A stretch of 64,000 bases of DNA from CAKUFA01 sp963646285 (GCA_963646285.1 CAVIWF010000001.1:1-64000); one strand, 5' to 3'. Positions 1 through 9,123 are shown, counted from the first letter of the stretch. Made by a program: numbers and translations. The notes: a model not told the origin generated them from the letters alone.

Positions 1-54
1 GAGTTGAAGGGCTTGCGAGCCCTCCAACGCCACCTGGGGTTTGTTGATAGTCTG

Positions 55-92
55 AAGTGCGGAACCGATCATCCATCGATTCCGCACTTTTT
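55..92 (+). terminator. Rho-independent terminator of an upstream plus-strand gene
   Basis: A 10-bp perfect stem (AAGTGCGGAA at 55-64 with TTCCGCACTT at 80-89) is followed by a T run on the plus strand. It would end a plus-strand transcript entering from outside the window. Read on the minus strand there is no T run, so it is not an obvious terminator for rodA. The first 50 bases hold no gene I recognise. Confidence 0.7.
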
Positions 93-100
93 CTATTGAT

Positions 101-1306
101 TTAATACTTTCTTCCAAACCGATAAAAGTTGGTGGTGGTCTGAGGCGTTACCACCGAGTGGGACAGGCTGCGGTTCTTGGTCACGTTCAGCACCAGGGCA
201 ATGCCGCCCATGTTGGTTACCATGTTGGAGCCGCCGTAGCTGAGGAAGGGGAGGGGAATGCCGGTAATGGGCATCAGCCCCAGGGTCATGCCGATGTTCT
301 CGAATACGTGGAACAGCAGCATGCCCATCACCCCGATGATCACCAGCATGCCGAACCGATCCCGGGTGTACCGTGCCAGGTACAGAATGCGGAGGATAAT
401 CAGCAGGTAGATCAGCAGGATAATCGAGCAGCCCACAAAGCCCCATGCCTCGCCGATGGTGGCGAAGATGAAGTCCGTCCAGTCGGCAGGCACGTAGTTC
501 AGCTGGGACATGGAACCGTCCACAAACATGCCGATGCCGGTCAAGCCACCGGAACCGATGGCCGTCTGGCTTTGCAGCATCTGGTAGGCGTCGTCGCTGG
601 AATAGAGTTCCGGATCCAAGAAGGCCAGAATTCGCTGGATCCGGTAGCTGTCTGAGCCTGTGGCCACGGAAATGCCGTAGAAGGCCAGCAGACCCAGGAT
701 GGTCGCAGCAGCAAGTGCCAGCAGAATACGGATGTCCACATTGGCGAAGTAAAGCATCACGGCGAAGAGGAACACAATCACCAGCAGGGAGCCCATTTCG
801 CCGGAGGCCAGAATGATCACGCAGGGGCCGCCTGCCATGACCATGATGTGAATGAAGTCCTTGAAGGTGTTCATGGGACGCTCGCTTCGGGAAAGCCGCT
901 TGGCCAGCATCAGGATCATGGACAGCTTAACGAATTCCGAAGGCTGAATGGTATAGCCCCAAATGATGTCCAGCCAGGCCTTCACGCCGGCGGCACGGTT
1001 GAAAATCCACACCAGAGCAACCAGCAGGATACCGCCCCAGTACAGCAGGGGAGTAATGCGGCGCAGCAGGTCATAGGGGAAGTTCATGATAACCACCAGC
1101 ACCACAGGTGCCAGCATGAGGAAGATGCACTGCCGCACCGCATAGGAGGATTCCACAATGTGGTTCAGCAGGGAGGCGTCGGCGGTGGAGTCGGTGGAGT
1201 AAGTGGCCACGCTGACGGCCAGCACCCCGAAAATGGACAGGGCGAATACCATCACAATCAGGAGCACGTCCACATGAGCCCGTGTCCGCCTGTTTTCAAC
1301 GATCAA
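101..1306 (-). CDS. rodA: RodA, SEDS-family peptidoglycan glycosyltransferase
   Basis: Polytopic membrane protein of 401 residues, the usual size for RodA, with about ten hydrophobic segments. It polymerises lipid II into glycan strands for lateral wall growth together with a class B PBP (family knowledge). The motif TDFIFATIGE in the C-terminal half carries the catalytic Asp of SEDS enzymes, and PLPFLSYGGS near the end is also a family hallmark. The start is a TTG at 1306, nine bases after GGAGG, and it overlaps the end of minD by 11 bases, so the two are probably translationally coupled. FtsW and SpoVE are close relatives, but the mre-PBP2 neighbourhood favours RodA. It is the last gene of the elongation operon. 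Confidence 0.93.
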   Translation of the reverse strand: MIVENRRTRAHVDVLLIVMVFALSIFGVLAVSVATYSTDSTADASLLNHIVESSYAVRQCIFLMLAPVVLVVIMNFPYDLLRRITPLLYWGGILLVALVWIFNRAAGVKAWLDIIWGYTIQPSEFVKLSMILMLAKRLSRSERPMNTFKDFIHIMVMAGGPCVIILASGEMGSLLVIVFLFAVMLYFANVDIRILLALAAATILGLLAFYGISVATGSDSYRIQRILAFLDPELYSSDDAYQMLQSQTAIGSGGLTGIGMFVDGSMSQLNYVPADWTDFIFATIGEAWGFVGCSIILLIYLLIILRILYLARYTRDRFGMLVIIGVMGMLLFHVFENIGMTLGLMPITGIPLPFLSYGGSNMVTNMGGIALVLNVTKNRSLSHSVVTPQTTTNFYRFGRKY

Positions 1307-2111
1307 TCCTTTGTACCTCCTGAGGCTTGTGTCGGAAGAGCCGCTTCAGCAGGGAAGCAGGGCGGCAGCCGTAGTCCGGGAAGGGTACCTGCTGTCCGGC
1401 CATCCGGTGGGCAATGCGGGTAATGGCTTCTGCCGCCTCGCACTTGCAATTCATCAGGGACATGCGCTTGAGCAGCGCACGGTATACAATGGGATCGTAG
1501 GGGACTTCGCCCAGCAAGGACAAATCCAACGTCTGTGCCACCGTCTTGGCAGAGTACATTTCTCCGCTTTCGATCAGCTGCGGATCCAGCCGGTTGACAA
1601 TCAGCTGAGGATGGGCGGAACGCTTCTCTGCAATGAGGGCACTGGTGCGTTCTGCATCCCGGATGCATACATCATCGGGGGTACAGATGAGGATGCTTTC
1701 ATCCGCCTCTGCGTGCATCACCCCACGCAGGCCCCGCTCAATGCCGGCAGGGCAGTCGATCAGCACCATATCGAACCGGTTCTTTAATTGGCGGATGACC
1801 CGGCGCAGCGCCTTGCCGTCCACTTCCTTGGCGCGGGCAAACTGGGCGGCAGGCAGCAGGTACAGCCGCTTTTCCTCCGGGTGCTCAATGAGTGCCCGTG
1901 CCATGGGGCAGCGATTCATGCACACATCCAGCAGGTCGTAGACCACTCGGTTTTCCAGCCCGAGAATCACATCCTGATCTCTCAGGCCAATGTCCGCATC
2001 CACAATGCAGACCTTAAATTCCATCCGGGCAAGGGCGGTGGCCAGGGCAGCGGTGATGGTGCTCTTGCCAACGCCTCCCTTGCCGGAGGCAATCATCCAT
2101 GCTTTTCCCAT
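1296..2111 (-). CDS. minD: MinD, septum-site-determining ATPase
   Basis: ParA/MinD-type P-loop ATPase of 271 residues that cycles on and off the membrane to restrict FtsZ-ring placement. The deviant Walker A GKGGVGKST lies at about residues 10-18, followed by VDADIGLRD (switch region) and VLIDCPAG (Walker B). Near the C terminus SLLKRLFRHK looks like the amphipathic membrane-targeting helix. AAAGGAG lies seven bases before the ATG. It sits between mrdA and rodA, where many Clostridia have minC-minD(-minE). Neither partner gene is present here, so its regulation or partners must differ or be encoded elsewhere. Confidence 0.93.
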   Translation of the reverse strand: MGKAWMIASGKGGVGKSTITAALATALARMEFKVCIVDADIGLRDQDVILGLENRVVYDLLDVCMNRCPMARALIEHPEEKRLYLLPAAQFARAKEVDGKALRRVIRQLKNRFDMVLIDCPAGIERGLRGVMHAEADESILICTPDDVCIRDAERTSALIAEKRSAHPQLIVNRLDPQLIESGEMYSAKTVAQTLDLSLLGEVPYDPIVYRALLKRMSLMNCKCEAAEAITRIAHRMAGQQVPFPDYGCRPASLLKRLFRHKPQEVQRIDR

Positions 2112-2126
2112 CGTGGTTCTCCTTTG

Positions 2127-4691
2127 TTAAGGGGCAATCGAGTTGCCTGCAGGCAGGGTATAATCCGTCGTCCGCAGATCCTTTTGCTTCATGTACCAGT
2201 CCACAAATTCCTTGGCGGCCAGGGATGTTTCGCCGCCGGAATATCCGTGGGGGATGAACACTGCAATGGCAATCTCCGGGTTCTCGTAAGGAGCGAAACA
2301 AACGAACCAGCCGTTGTTCTCCAGGTCGATGGCGGTCACCTGTGCAGTACCTGTTTTTGCACAAATCTGGTCAAGGTATTCCCAGCCGCTGAAGTATTTG
2401 GATGCAGTACCGGACTCGTCAACCACTCGTTTCATGCCTTGCTTGATGTAAGGCAGGTACAGGTCTGCATTTTCCAGCTGGGTAATCAGCGTCGGTTCAC
2501 GCTGGCTGAGCACCTCGCCCTCCGGGGAAATAATGGAGTCGATAATGGAAACGTTGTACACGTAGCCGCCGTTTGCCAAAGCTGCTACATACCGGGCAAC
2601 GGCAATGGGGGTCACGGTGGTAACGGACTGGCCGATGGCCGTCAGAATGGTCTGGCCGCCGCCCCACTTAATATCGTTCATGTAGTTGTACGTATCACCG
2701 ATGACGGCTTGCAAGTACACCATTTCCTTGGTCATGTTCAGCTCTTCCATCAGGATGGTACGCATGTTGTCCAGCCAGTAGCTTTCATCGTAGTTGACGG
2801 CCATGTCCATCAGCCGCTTGGCACAGGTGCTGAGACGCTCGTCGTCATATTCCAGGCCACGGCTGGCGCCACAGTTCTTCAGGTGCTTTTTAATGGCATT
2901 GTATACGATGATAGGCAGGGAGGTATCCTGGTTGGCTTCGTTCACCGGCTTGGTGGGGTCATACAGGGTGTTCTGACTGCCCACCACGCTGCGCACTTCG
3001 CCAGGCAGGTCAATGCCGGTTTTGCTGGTCAGGCCAAAGAGGGAAGCGTACCGGTACAGCCGATCCTCGCCCAGCCGGCTGCCCAGTTCGTAGAAGAAGT
3101 AGTTGCAGGAGTTGGACAAACCTTCCACAATGGTCTGATTTTGATGCTTGTAGCGGTAGTTCTTGCCGATCCAGCACTTAGGGGCAGTGGAAAGGTCGCT
3201 GTTGTACTTGGTGTAGTAGCCCTGGTCGGTAATCCGCTCGGTGACCGTTAATTCGCCCTCGTTCAGGGCGCCGTAGGCGGTAACCATCTTGAAAATGGAG
3301 CCGGGGGTTCCACGGGCGTGAATGCCGTAGTTCAGCAGCAGGTTCCGCTCGTCGGAAAGGATGGTTACGGCTTCCGTGCCGCCGGCCACCAGGGCATTCA
3401 GGTCGTAGGTGGGATAGTTGGCCATGGCCAGCACTCGGTCCTGCATATCCAGCACGATCATACAGCCGTGCTCCGCCAGCTCCATGGGGTACTTTTCCCA
3501 GTCACGGTTGGCAATGTCGGTTTTGTTGGTTTCCAGCCAGCTGTCGGAGACCATCAGGGTTTCCTGCTTGTCACGGGTGTTGCTGACGTTGTCTGCAATG
3601 GCACGCTCTGCCTGCTGCTGGTAGGAGGCGTTCAGGGTCAGCTTCACCGTGTTGCCGTCCTGAGGCTCGGTGTAGCTGAGTTCACGAACAATCTTGGAAT
3701 AATTGTCCCGCTCCACCACACGGGAACCCTGCCGCAGGGAGGAGTTCTGGGTCAGCCAGTCCTCCATGGAGGATTCAATGCCGTCACGGCCGATGGTGTC
3801 GTTGTAGGAGTAGCCCTTAGCCTTCAGGGTTTCCCAAGTGCTTTGGCTGGGAATGGCGCCGATGTAGCCAATGACCTGAGCTGCCAGGGTGCTGCGGGGA
3901 TATACACGCTGGGTGCCGACGGCGATTTCCATGCCGGAGAGCACCATGGAGCGGGTCTCCACCTCAATCACGGTTTCGTACTTGACGTTTTTGGCAATCA
4001 CAATGGGCTGGGAGTTGAACACGTTCATCTGCATTTCGGAATAAATGGCCATGACCTTCAGCATGGTTTCTTCATCCACCAGATAGGTGTCCACCGGGGT
4101 GCTGTCTGCTTCTTCCGTGGCGATGGCGGCGGCTTCCTCTTCGCTTGTTACCAGACGGTACCGCTTCTTCAAAGCGGTCATGCACTGCTCAGCTGTTTCA
4201 TACTTGGTGGTGCTGGTCAGGTACATGTTGGAGCGCCACTGCTTTTCACGTTTTTGCAGCACCGAGTCGGATACGCCGGTACCGAAAGCAAACGCCCACT
4301 CGCCGGTTTCCTCATCCCGGGCAATCACGAAGTCTACCGCAATGGTGCCTCCGTTTTTCTCGATGATGTCAATGGTTTCAATAATGGAGGAGGTGAAGGA
4401 GGCATACTCTGCCCGGGTGTTCTGGGATGCATCCTTGTAGAAGGTAACGTTGTAAATCAGCTCGTCTTCTGCAAGGGTCACCGATTCCGAGTCGATAATG
4501 CTGCCCCGCTTGCCCCGCAGGGAAATAGTCTTGGTGCGCTTGGTCTCGGATTTTTCTGCATACTCCTCACTGGACTGCAATTGCAGGTTCACCAGGCCGG
4601 AAAGTAGGTATCCGAACATGGCCAGCAGGATGAAGATAAAGACCAGATAGCGCCACTTCATGGGATGATCGGTGTTGTTGAAACTGTTCAA
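2127..4691 (-). CDS. mrdA: Penicillin-binding protein 2 (class B transpeptidase of the elongasome)
   Basis: Membrane-anchored D,D-transpeptidase that cross-links peptidoglycan with RodA. One transmembrane helix (about residues 14-34) is followed by a PBP dimer domain and a transpeptidase domain with the three active-site motifs: SIFK (about 465-468, nucleophile Ser), SCN (528-530) and KTG (779-781). The frame is open to an ATG at 4754, but AAAGGAG stands eight bases before a TTG at 4691, so I place the start there (854 residues). That is longer than a typical PBP2 (600-700). Much of the excess is an insertion of roughly 100 residues between SCN and KTG, with a charged helical character. Fifteen bases separate it from minD. 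Confidence 0.93.
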   Translation of the reverse strand: MNSFNNTDHPMKWRYLVFIFILLAMFGYLLSGLVNLQLQSSEEYAEKSETKRTKTISLRGKRGSIIDSESVTLAEDELIYNVTFYKDASQNTRAEYASFTSSIIETIDIIEKNGGTIAVDFVIARDEETGEWAFAFGTGVSDSVLQKREKQWRSNMYLTSTTKYETAEQCMTALKKRYRLVTSEEEAAAIATEEADSTPVDTYLVDEETMLKVMAIYSEMQMNVFNSQPIVIAKNVKYETVIEVETRSMVLSGMEIAVGTQRVYPRSTLAAQVIGYIGAIPSQSTWETLKAKGYSYNDTIGRDGIESSMEDWLTQNSSLRQGSRVVERDNYSKIVRELSYTEPQDGNTVKLTLNASYQQQAERAIADNVSNTRDKQETLMVSDSWLETNKTDIANRDWEKYPMELAEHGCMIVLDMQDRVLAMANYPTYDLNALVAGGTEAVTILSDERNLLLNYGIHARGTPGSIFKMVTAYGALNEGELTVTERITDQGYYTKYNSDLSTAPKCWIGKNYRYKHQNQTIVEGLSNSCNYFFYELGSRLGEDRLYRYASLFGLTSKTGIDLPGEVRSVVGSQNTLYDPTKPVNEANQDTSLPIIVYNAIKKHLKNCGASRGLEYDDERLSTCAKRLMDMAVNYDESYWLDNMRTILMEELNMTKEMVYLQAVIGDTYNYMNDIKWGGGQTILTAIGQSVTTVTPIAVARYVAALANGGYVYNVSIIDSIISPEGEVLSQREPTLITQLENADLYLPYIKQGMKRVVDESGTASKYFSGWEYLDQICAKTGTAQVTAIDLENNGWFVCFAPYENPEIAIAVFIPHGYSGGETSLAAKEFVDWYMKQKDLRTTDYTLPAGNSIAP

Positions 4692-4774
4692 CCCTTTTTC
4701 TCCTTTCAGCACCGGGATGAAAAACCCATGTTTCGGAGGAAGGTGATCTTCCAAAGGAAGTCATCCGAAACGAG

Positions 4775-4852
4775 GAAATGCACAGTGGCGCATTTCACGA
4801 ATTCCCCATTCGGTGCGGTGGACAGGGAACAAACACCATAACGGTTTGTTCC
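4775..4852. other. Two intergenic hairpins between mreD and mrdA
   Basis: The roughly 215-base space between the mrdA start and the mreD stop holds two perfect inverted repeats: GAAATGC/GCATTTC at 4775-4796 and GGAACAAAC/GTTTGTTCC at 4826-4852. Neither is followed by a T run on the minus strand, so they do not look like intrinsic terminators. They could stabilise or process the operon mRNA. No coding region was seen here. Confidence 0.5.
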
Positions 4853-4906
4853 GGGGAAAAATGTTGCCCTTCGGCACAACCTGCCACCGGGTGTGTCAAA
4901 GAAGAA

Positions 4907-5545
4907 TTAAGCAAGATACCGTCCCTGTACGGTTCGGTTTTCCGTAGGCATCAGGGCAAAGCCCAAATACCGACGCACCAAGGGGGCTGCCAGAAGTGCC
5001 AGCACCATGGTGGCCAGAATGTCCACACCGCCCCGCACAAAGTGATCCATGGTTAATTCCGTGCCGCCCAGATAGATGTAGGTAATGTTCACAATCTCGT
5101 ACAGCAGGGTGTTCATGCCGGCACACAGGGCGGAGCGGAGATACACGTTGCCGTTCTGGGCGGACTTGTTCAGGCTGCGCTCCGTTTCCAGCCGCTTGTC
5201 GCTTTTGTCTGCGAAGAAAACGCTGCAGAAGGTGGCGGCAATGGGATAGAGCAGCAGGTTCATGTAGGTAATGGGGGGCTTGGTGATTTCCAGAATGATG
5301 CCGAAGATGGCGCCTGTCCAGTAGGCACGCAGTTTGCCGTAACACACGGTGATGATCCCGGTGACGGCAAAAAGCAGGCTTGGGGTCACGCCGCCGATTT
5401 TCACATACGGCATGATGCAGCTCTGAATCAGGTAGCTGAGCAGAATCACCAGAAAGTATTGCAGCAGCCGCCGCAGGCCACGGAAGATTTCCTTCAGGTA
5501 TCTTCCGAAGCTGCGGAGATGCTCGCCGAAGGATTTGCGTGCCAC
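4907..5545 (-). CDS. mreD: MreD, rod-shape-determining membrane protein
   Basis: Small polytopic membrane protein (212 residues from the start chosen) with about five hydrophobic segments after a basic N terminus. The family links MreC and MreB to the wall synthases in the membrane. Position directly after mreC is the strongest evidence, because MreD sequences diverge widely. I chose the GTG at 5545: it lies one base beyond the mreC TAA and nine bases after AGGAGG. The ATG at 5563 would place AGGAGG inside the gene. The protein is somewhat longer than many MreD (about 170). Confidence 0.85.
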   Translation of the reverse strand: MARKSFGEHLRSFGRYLKEIFRGLRRLLQYFLVILLSYLIQSCIMPYVKIGGVTPSLLFAVTGIITVCYGKLRAYWTGAIFGIILEITKPPITYMNLLLYPIAATFCSVFFADKSDKRLETERSLNKSAQNGNVYLRSALCAGMNTLLYEIVNITYIYLGGTELTMDHFVRGGVDILATMVLALLAAPLVRRYLGFALMPTENRTVQGRYLA

Positions 5546-5546
5546 C

Positions 5547-7208
5547 TTACTCGTCCTCCTCATAGGTCATATCCCCGGGATTCAGGGTGATGTAGGGGGT
5601 GGGAGAAGGCGTAGGCGAAGCCGTAGGGGTTGCGGTAGGCCCGGTGGATACGGGCTGATACTCGTACACCGGCACAGCAATGGTAGGTGCAGGCGTATCG
5701 GTGGGTGCAGGGGTAGGGGAGGGGGTGGCCGTCGGCGTGGGAGAAGGTGTTACCTCCACCGAAGGCGCCGGGGTGGCCGTGCCGAAGTTGCTGGAACTGA
5801 TGCGCAGCGTAGGATAGGGACGAGCCGTTTCCAGTGCCACAAAGGTCATGCTGGAACTGGTGCTGTCCCGGCCGGTAACCGCCTCGGCGGCGGGCTTGTA
5901 GCGCAGCACAATAACGTACTCGATGTGCTCAAAGTCCACAATGGGTTCCACCACGATGTACTGCTTGTTTGACTCCATGCCACGGGTGCTTTCACGCACC
6001 GTACCGATGGGAATACCCTTGGGGAAGGACATGCCTACGCCGGAGGTGACCACCGTGTCGCCGGGACGGGGCAGGTGATCGTCGGACAGATAGTACATGC
6101 GGCACAGGTAGGTGCCGTCAATGCCCAAGGTGCCCTTGATGGTGCCCTGGTCACGGCTGGACTGGATCAGGGCGGCAATGGAAGCTTCGCTGTCAATAAT
6201 GCAGCGAACGGTGCTGGTGGCTTCTTTCACGTTTTCCGTGTAGCCCACCAGTGCACCGGAAATGGTCACGGCCATGTAGTCCTCAATGCCGTCCCGGCTG
6301 CCCTTGTTGATCACAAAGGTGGCAAAATAGTTGGTATCGCTCCGGTCAATAACCTGGCACACAATGGGATTCATGTTGCTGTTGGCACTGACCTCGTCGT
6401 ACATATCCTCATATTGGGAAAGCTGGGTCTGCAATTCATCCACCAGCATGGCCTGATAGACCAGCTGCTCGTTTTCCGCACGCAGGTTGTTGTACTCCGT
6501 TTCCAAATTGGCTCGCAGCTTCAAGGTGCGCAGGTAGCTGACCACGCTGTCCGTAATGGAGGAAAAAAAGCTCTGGATGGGGGTAATAAAGCTGCTGACT
6601 CCGTTTTCGGGAATGGTCAGCACGCTGTACCCGGTGACCCGGGCAAAGAACATGCTGCCCAGCACCAGAGTAATCAGCAGAGTCACCACAAGGATGCCCA
6701 ACCGGCGGCGGGCAAGAAACTTTTTCTTTTCCTCTGCACCGGCACGGACGGTTTTTTCTCTTTTCTGCTTCAGGCCAAAGGTGGAACGCTTTTCTTCGCC
6801 CTGCTCTTCATCCTTCGAAGCGGTGCTTGCGGCTTTGGGTACTTTCTTTTTGCCGGAAGAGGATTGCTGCTGACTGCCCAGCAGTTTGGCCATGGCCTCC
6901 TCCGGGGTATCAGACTGGGTGTCATCGTCTGTTTCCTGAGAAGAGGCAGTGTCGTCATCCTGCTCTTCTTCTTCTTCTGCCGGATCCACATCCCGGGTCA
7001 GCACATCGTACCAGCGGCGTTTTCTGCGCTGCTGCATGGGCGCAACCTGATTGCGCATCTGTCCGGCACCGTGCCGTTCATTAAAGGGATCGGAGCGTTC
7101 AACCTGAGTATCTTCCTGCAAGTCGTCGTACAAAAAATTGTCATAATCGGGATACTGCTTCTTCTCCTGATCGGCTGTATCAGGGGTTTGCGGCCTGCGT
7201 CTGGCCAT
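5547..7208 (-). CDS. mreC: MreC, rod-shape-determining protein with long N- and C-terminal extensions
   Basis: Bitopic scaffold protein of the elongasome. Residues 1-168 are a cytoplasmic, highly charged, low-complexity region with an acidic run near 77-100. A transmembrane helix follows at about 170-190, then a coiled coil (about 215-270) and the two beta-barrel MreC core domains to about 455. The last 75 residues are rich in Pro and Thr (repeats such as PTPSPTP) and end in EEDE. Typical MreC is 270-350 residues, against 553 here. The core motifs such as VVTSGVGMSFPKGIPIGTV are intact. The start is well supported by GAGGTGAT before the ATG. Confidence 0.92.
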   Translation of the reverse strand: MARRRPQTPDTADQEKKQYPDYDNFLYDDLQEDTQVERSDPFNERHGAGQMRNQVAPMQQRRKRRWYDVLTRDVDPAEEEEEQDDDTASSQETDDDTQSDTPEEAMAKLLGSQQQSSSGKKKVPKAASTASKDEEQGEEKRSTFGLKQKREKTVRAGAEEKKKFLARRRLGILVVTLLITLVLGSMFFARVTGYSVLTIPENGVSSFITPIQSFFSSITDSVVSYLRTLKLRANLETEYNNLRAENEQLVYQAMLVDELQTQLSQYEDMYDEVSANSNMNPIVCQVIDRSDTNYFATFVINKGSRDGIEDYMAVTISGALVGYTENVKEATSTVRCIIDSEASIAALIQSSRDQGTIKGTLGIDGTYLCRMYYLSDDHLPRPGDTVVTSGVGMSFPKGIPIGTVRESTRGMESNKQYIVVEPIVDFEHIEYVIVLRYKPAAEAVTGRDSTSSSMTFVALETARPYPTLRISSSNFGTATPAPSVEVTPSPTPTATPSPTPAPTDTPAPTIAVPVYEYQPVSTGPTATPTASPTPSPTPYITLNPGDMTYEEDE

Positions 7209-7237
7209 GGCTTTATCACCTCGCTTTGTCCGTCAGG

Positions 7238-8260
7238 TTACTGGGCATCATTGCTGCGGCCAATGCCGGCAATCAACTGGATGTTCTCCACCAGATAACC
7301 CAGACCGAGAATCGCACAGTCAGTAGGCTCTTTGGCCAGCAATACGGGAATGCCAAGCTCGGCGGCGATGTAGCGATCCAGTGCAGTCAGCTGGGCTGCA
7401 CCGCCGGTCAGGTGAATGCCGCTGCGCATAATATCTGCCGCCAGTTCCGGAGGGGTACGCTCCAGCACCCACTTGATGGCAGCCAGAATGGCAGCGCAGG
7501 GCTCCCGCAGGGCCTCATAGCACTCCACACCCGTAAACTCAATGTCCCGGGCGGACTGGCTCTGAGCATCTCTGCCCCGAATGTGCACTTTTCGGCTGTC
7601 CGTCGGCTTCAAGGCGGAGCCCAAGTCGATCTTCACGGATTCTGCCGTGTTCAGGGCAATCTTCAGGTCGGATTCCCGCTGAATGTAGCTCTTGATGGCT
7701 TCATCCATTTTGCTGCCGCCCACCTGAATGGACTGGGCAACCACCAAGCCGCCCAGGGAGACAAGGGCCACATCGGTGGTGCCGCCGCCAATGTCCACCA
7801 CCATGCTGCCCACCGGCTCATACACGGGCAGGCCGGAGCCGATGGCAGCGGCAAAGGGCTTGTCCACCAGATAAACCTTTTTCGCCCCTGCTACATGGGC
7901 TGCTTCTTCCATGGCTTTACGGCCCACAGCGTCCAGGGTGCAGGGCACGGCAATGACTACCTTGGGCTTGAACACGTGGCTTACGCCGATGGCTTTGCGG
8001 ATAAAGTAACGGATCAGCACCTCCGTCATGTCAAAGTCTACAATGGCCCCTGCCTTAATGGGGGAAACCACGTTGATGGAGGAAGTAGCACGTCCCCGCA
8101 GGTAAACGGCCTCGTCGCCTACGGCACGTACCACATTCCGGCGGGTAGCGTCTGCTGCTACCACAGAAGGTTCACTGATCACAATGCCTCGTCCCCGGAC
8201 ATAAACCATGGTGTTGGAAGTACCCAAATCAATGCCAATATCAGGTGCAAAAAAAGCCAT
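7238..8260 (-). CDS. mreB: MreB, actin-like cell-shape protein
   Basis: Actin-fold ATPase of 340 residues that forms membrane-bound filaments and directs lateral wall synthesis. Phosphate 1 loop IGIDLGTSNT lies at residues 8-17, the phosphate 2 loop VVDIGGGTTDV near 155-165 and the adenosine motif LTGGAAQL near 290. Length matches the family. AAAGGAG lies upstream of the ATG. It is separated from maf by about 22 bases and from mreC by 29, so all are probably one transcript. A second MreB-like gene elsewhere in the genome cannot be excluded. Confidence 0.96.
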   Translation of the reverse strand: MAFFAPDIGIDLGTSNTMVYVRGRGIVISEPSVVAADATRRNVVRAVGDEAVYLRGRATSSINVVSPIKAGAIVDFDMTEVLIRYFIRKAIGVSHVFKPKVVIAVPCTLDAVGRKAMEEAAHVAGAKKVYLVDKPFAAAIGSGLPVYEPVGSMVVDIGGGTTDVALVSLGGLVVAQSIQVGGSKMDEAIKSYIQRESDLKIALNTAESVKIDLGSALKPTDSRKVHIRGRDAQSQSARDIEFTGVECYEALREPCAAILAAIKWVLERTPPELAADIMRSGIHLTGGAAQLTALDRYIAAELGIPVLLAKEPTDCAILGLGYLVENIQLIAGIGRSNDAQ

Positions 8261-8282
8261 GCAAGCTCTCCTTTATTTCGGA

Positions 8283-8870
8283 TCAATCTGCCTGCTGAGG
8301 AAGTACGGGCACACCGCATTCCGCCAGCAGGCGGCGCAAAAGGGGAAGGGGAAGGCCGATAATGGCGGAGCTGTTGCCCCGCACTTCCTCCACCCACAGG
8401 CCGGCAATGCCCTGCAGGGCGTAAGCACCGGCCTTATCCATGGGTTCGCCGGTAGCAATGTAGCGGCGAATCTCTTCATCTGTCATATCATCGCAGAAGC
8501 GAACGTCTGCATGGCTTTCTCCGCAGTGGAGAAAACCTTGCGCATCCACGCAGCACACCCCGGTATAGACCTGATGCCACTGCCCCCGCAGCATTTGCAG
8601 CATGTGGAAGGCGGCCTGCTCATCATGGGGCTTGCCCAAGGGAATATCCTGAACGGATACCAAAGTATCCGCCGCTACGATGACACTGCCCGGATGCATC
8701 TGGGCGGCAGCCACGGCCTTGCGCCGGGAAACCTCCATCACAGCATCCTTGGCGGGCAGGTCGCAGGTTTCATCCACCTGAGGCACATCCACCACAAAGT
8801 CAATACCGGTCATGCCCATCAGCTCCCGCCGACGAGGGGAAGCTGAGGCGAGAATCACGCAAGCATCCAT
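8283..8870 (-). CDS. maf: Maf-family nucleotide pyrophosphatase
   Basis: House-cleaning pyrophosphatase that hydrolyses noncanonical nucleotides (family knowledge: dTTP, UTP or modified forms). The N-terminal signature ILASASPRRREL is present, with VAADTLV and further acidic motifs downstream. I start it at the ATG at 8870, five bases after AGGAGGA, giving 195 residues, exactly the family size. The longer open frame to 8981 overlaps the promoter region. It is the first gene of the cell-shape operon, as in many Firmicutes. Confidence 0.92.
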   Translation of the reverse strand: MDACVILASASPRRRELMGMTGIDFVVDVPQVDETCDLPAKDAVMEVSRRKAVAAAQMHPGSVIVAADTLVSVQDIPLGKPHDEQAAFHMLQMLRGQWHQVYTGVCCVDAQGFLHCGESHADVRFCDDMTDEEIRRYIATGEPMDKAGAYALQGIAGLWVEEVRGNSSAIIGLPLPLLRRLLAECGVPVLPQQAD

Positions 8871-8939
8871 GCCGTTCCTCCTGAGTGTTCCGTTGGCAAA
8901 CAGGAATGCCAAATTGAAATCATGACATTCCATTCTGGC

Positions 8940-8948
8940 ATTATACCA
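8940..8948 (-). promoter_or_regulatory. Extended -10 promoter of the maf-mre operon
   Basis: On the minus strand TGGTATAAT is seen 70 bases before the maf start. The -35 region (TTTTCAAG) is poor, as expected for an extended -10 promoter. The leader between promoter and gene contains a short TGGCA/TGCCA hairpin. Confidence 0.6.
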
Positions 8949-9070
8949 CACCCTGCACCGGCTTGAAAAGAAATTCAGCAAAAAAGTCAGGGATATTTAC
9001 AAACAAGTCACAATTCTTTGCAGAGGGATTGCTCATTTTCAACGGATTCCTCCGTGCAACAGCAGTGAGA

Positions 9071-9109
9071 AACAATAAAAACGGCACAGCCTGCAAAGAA
9101 GCTGTGCCG
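9071..9109 (-). terminator. Terminator of queT
   Basis: A nine-base-pair stem CGGCACAGC (9082-9090)/GCTGTGCCG (9101-9109) is followed on the minus strand by TTTTTATTGTT. It lies just past the queT stop codon. Between it and maf (8871-9070) only the maf promoter and leader were seen. Confidence 0.85.
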
Positions 9110-9123
9110 CAAAGCATCATTGA

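Noticed and set aside
1..54. Possible tRNA or gene end at the left edge
   Set aside because: Short GGGCT...AGCCC pairing but too little sequence to support an RNA gene; only the terminator is called.
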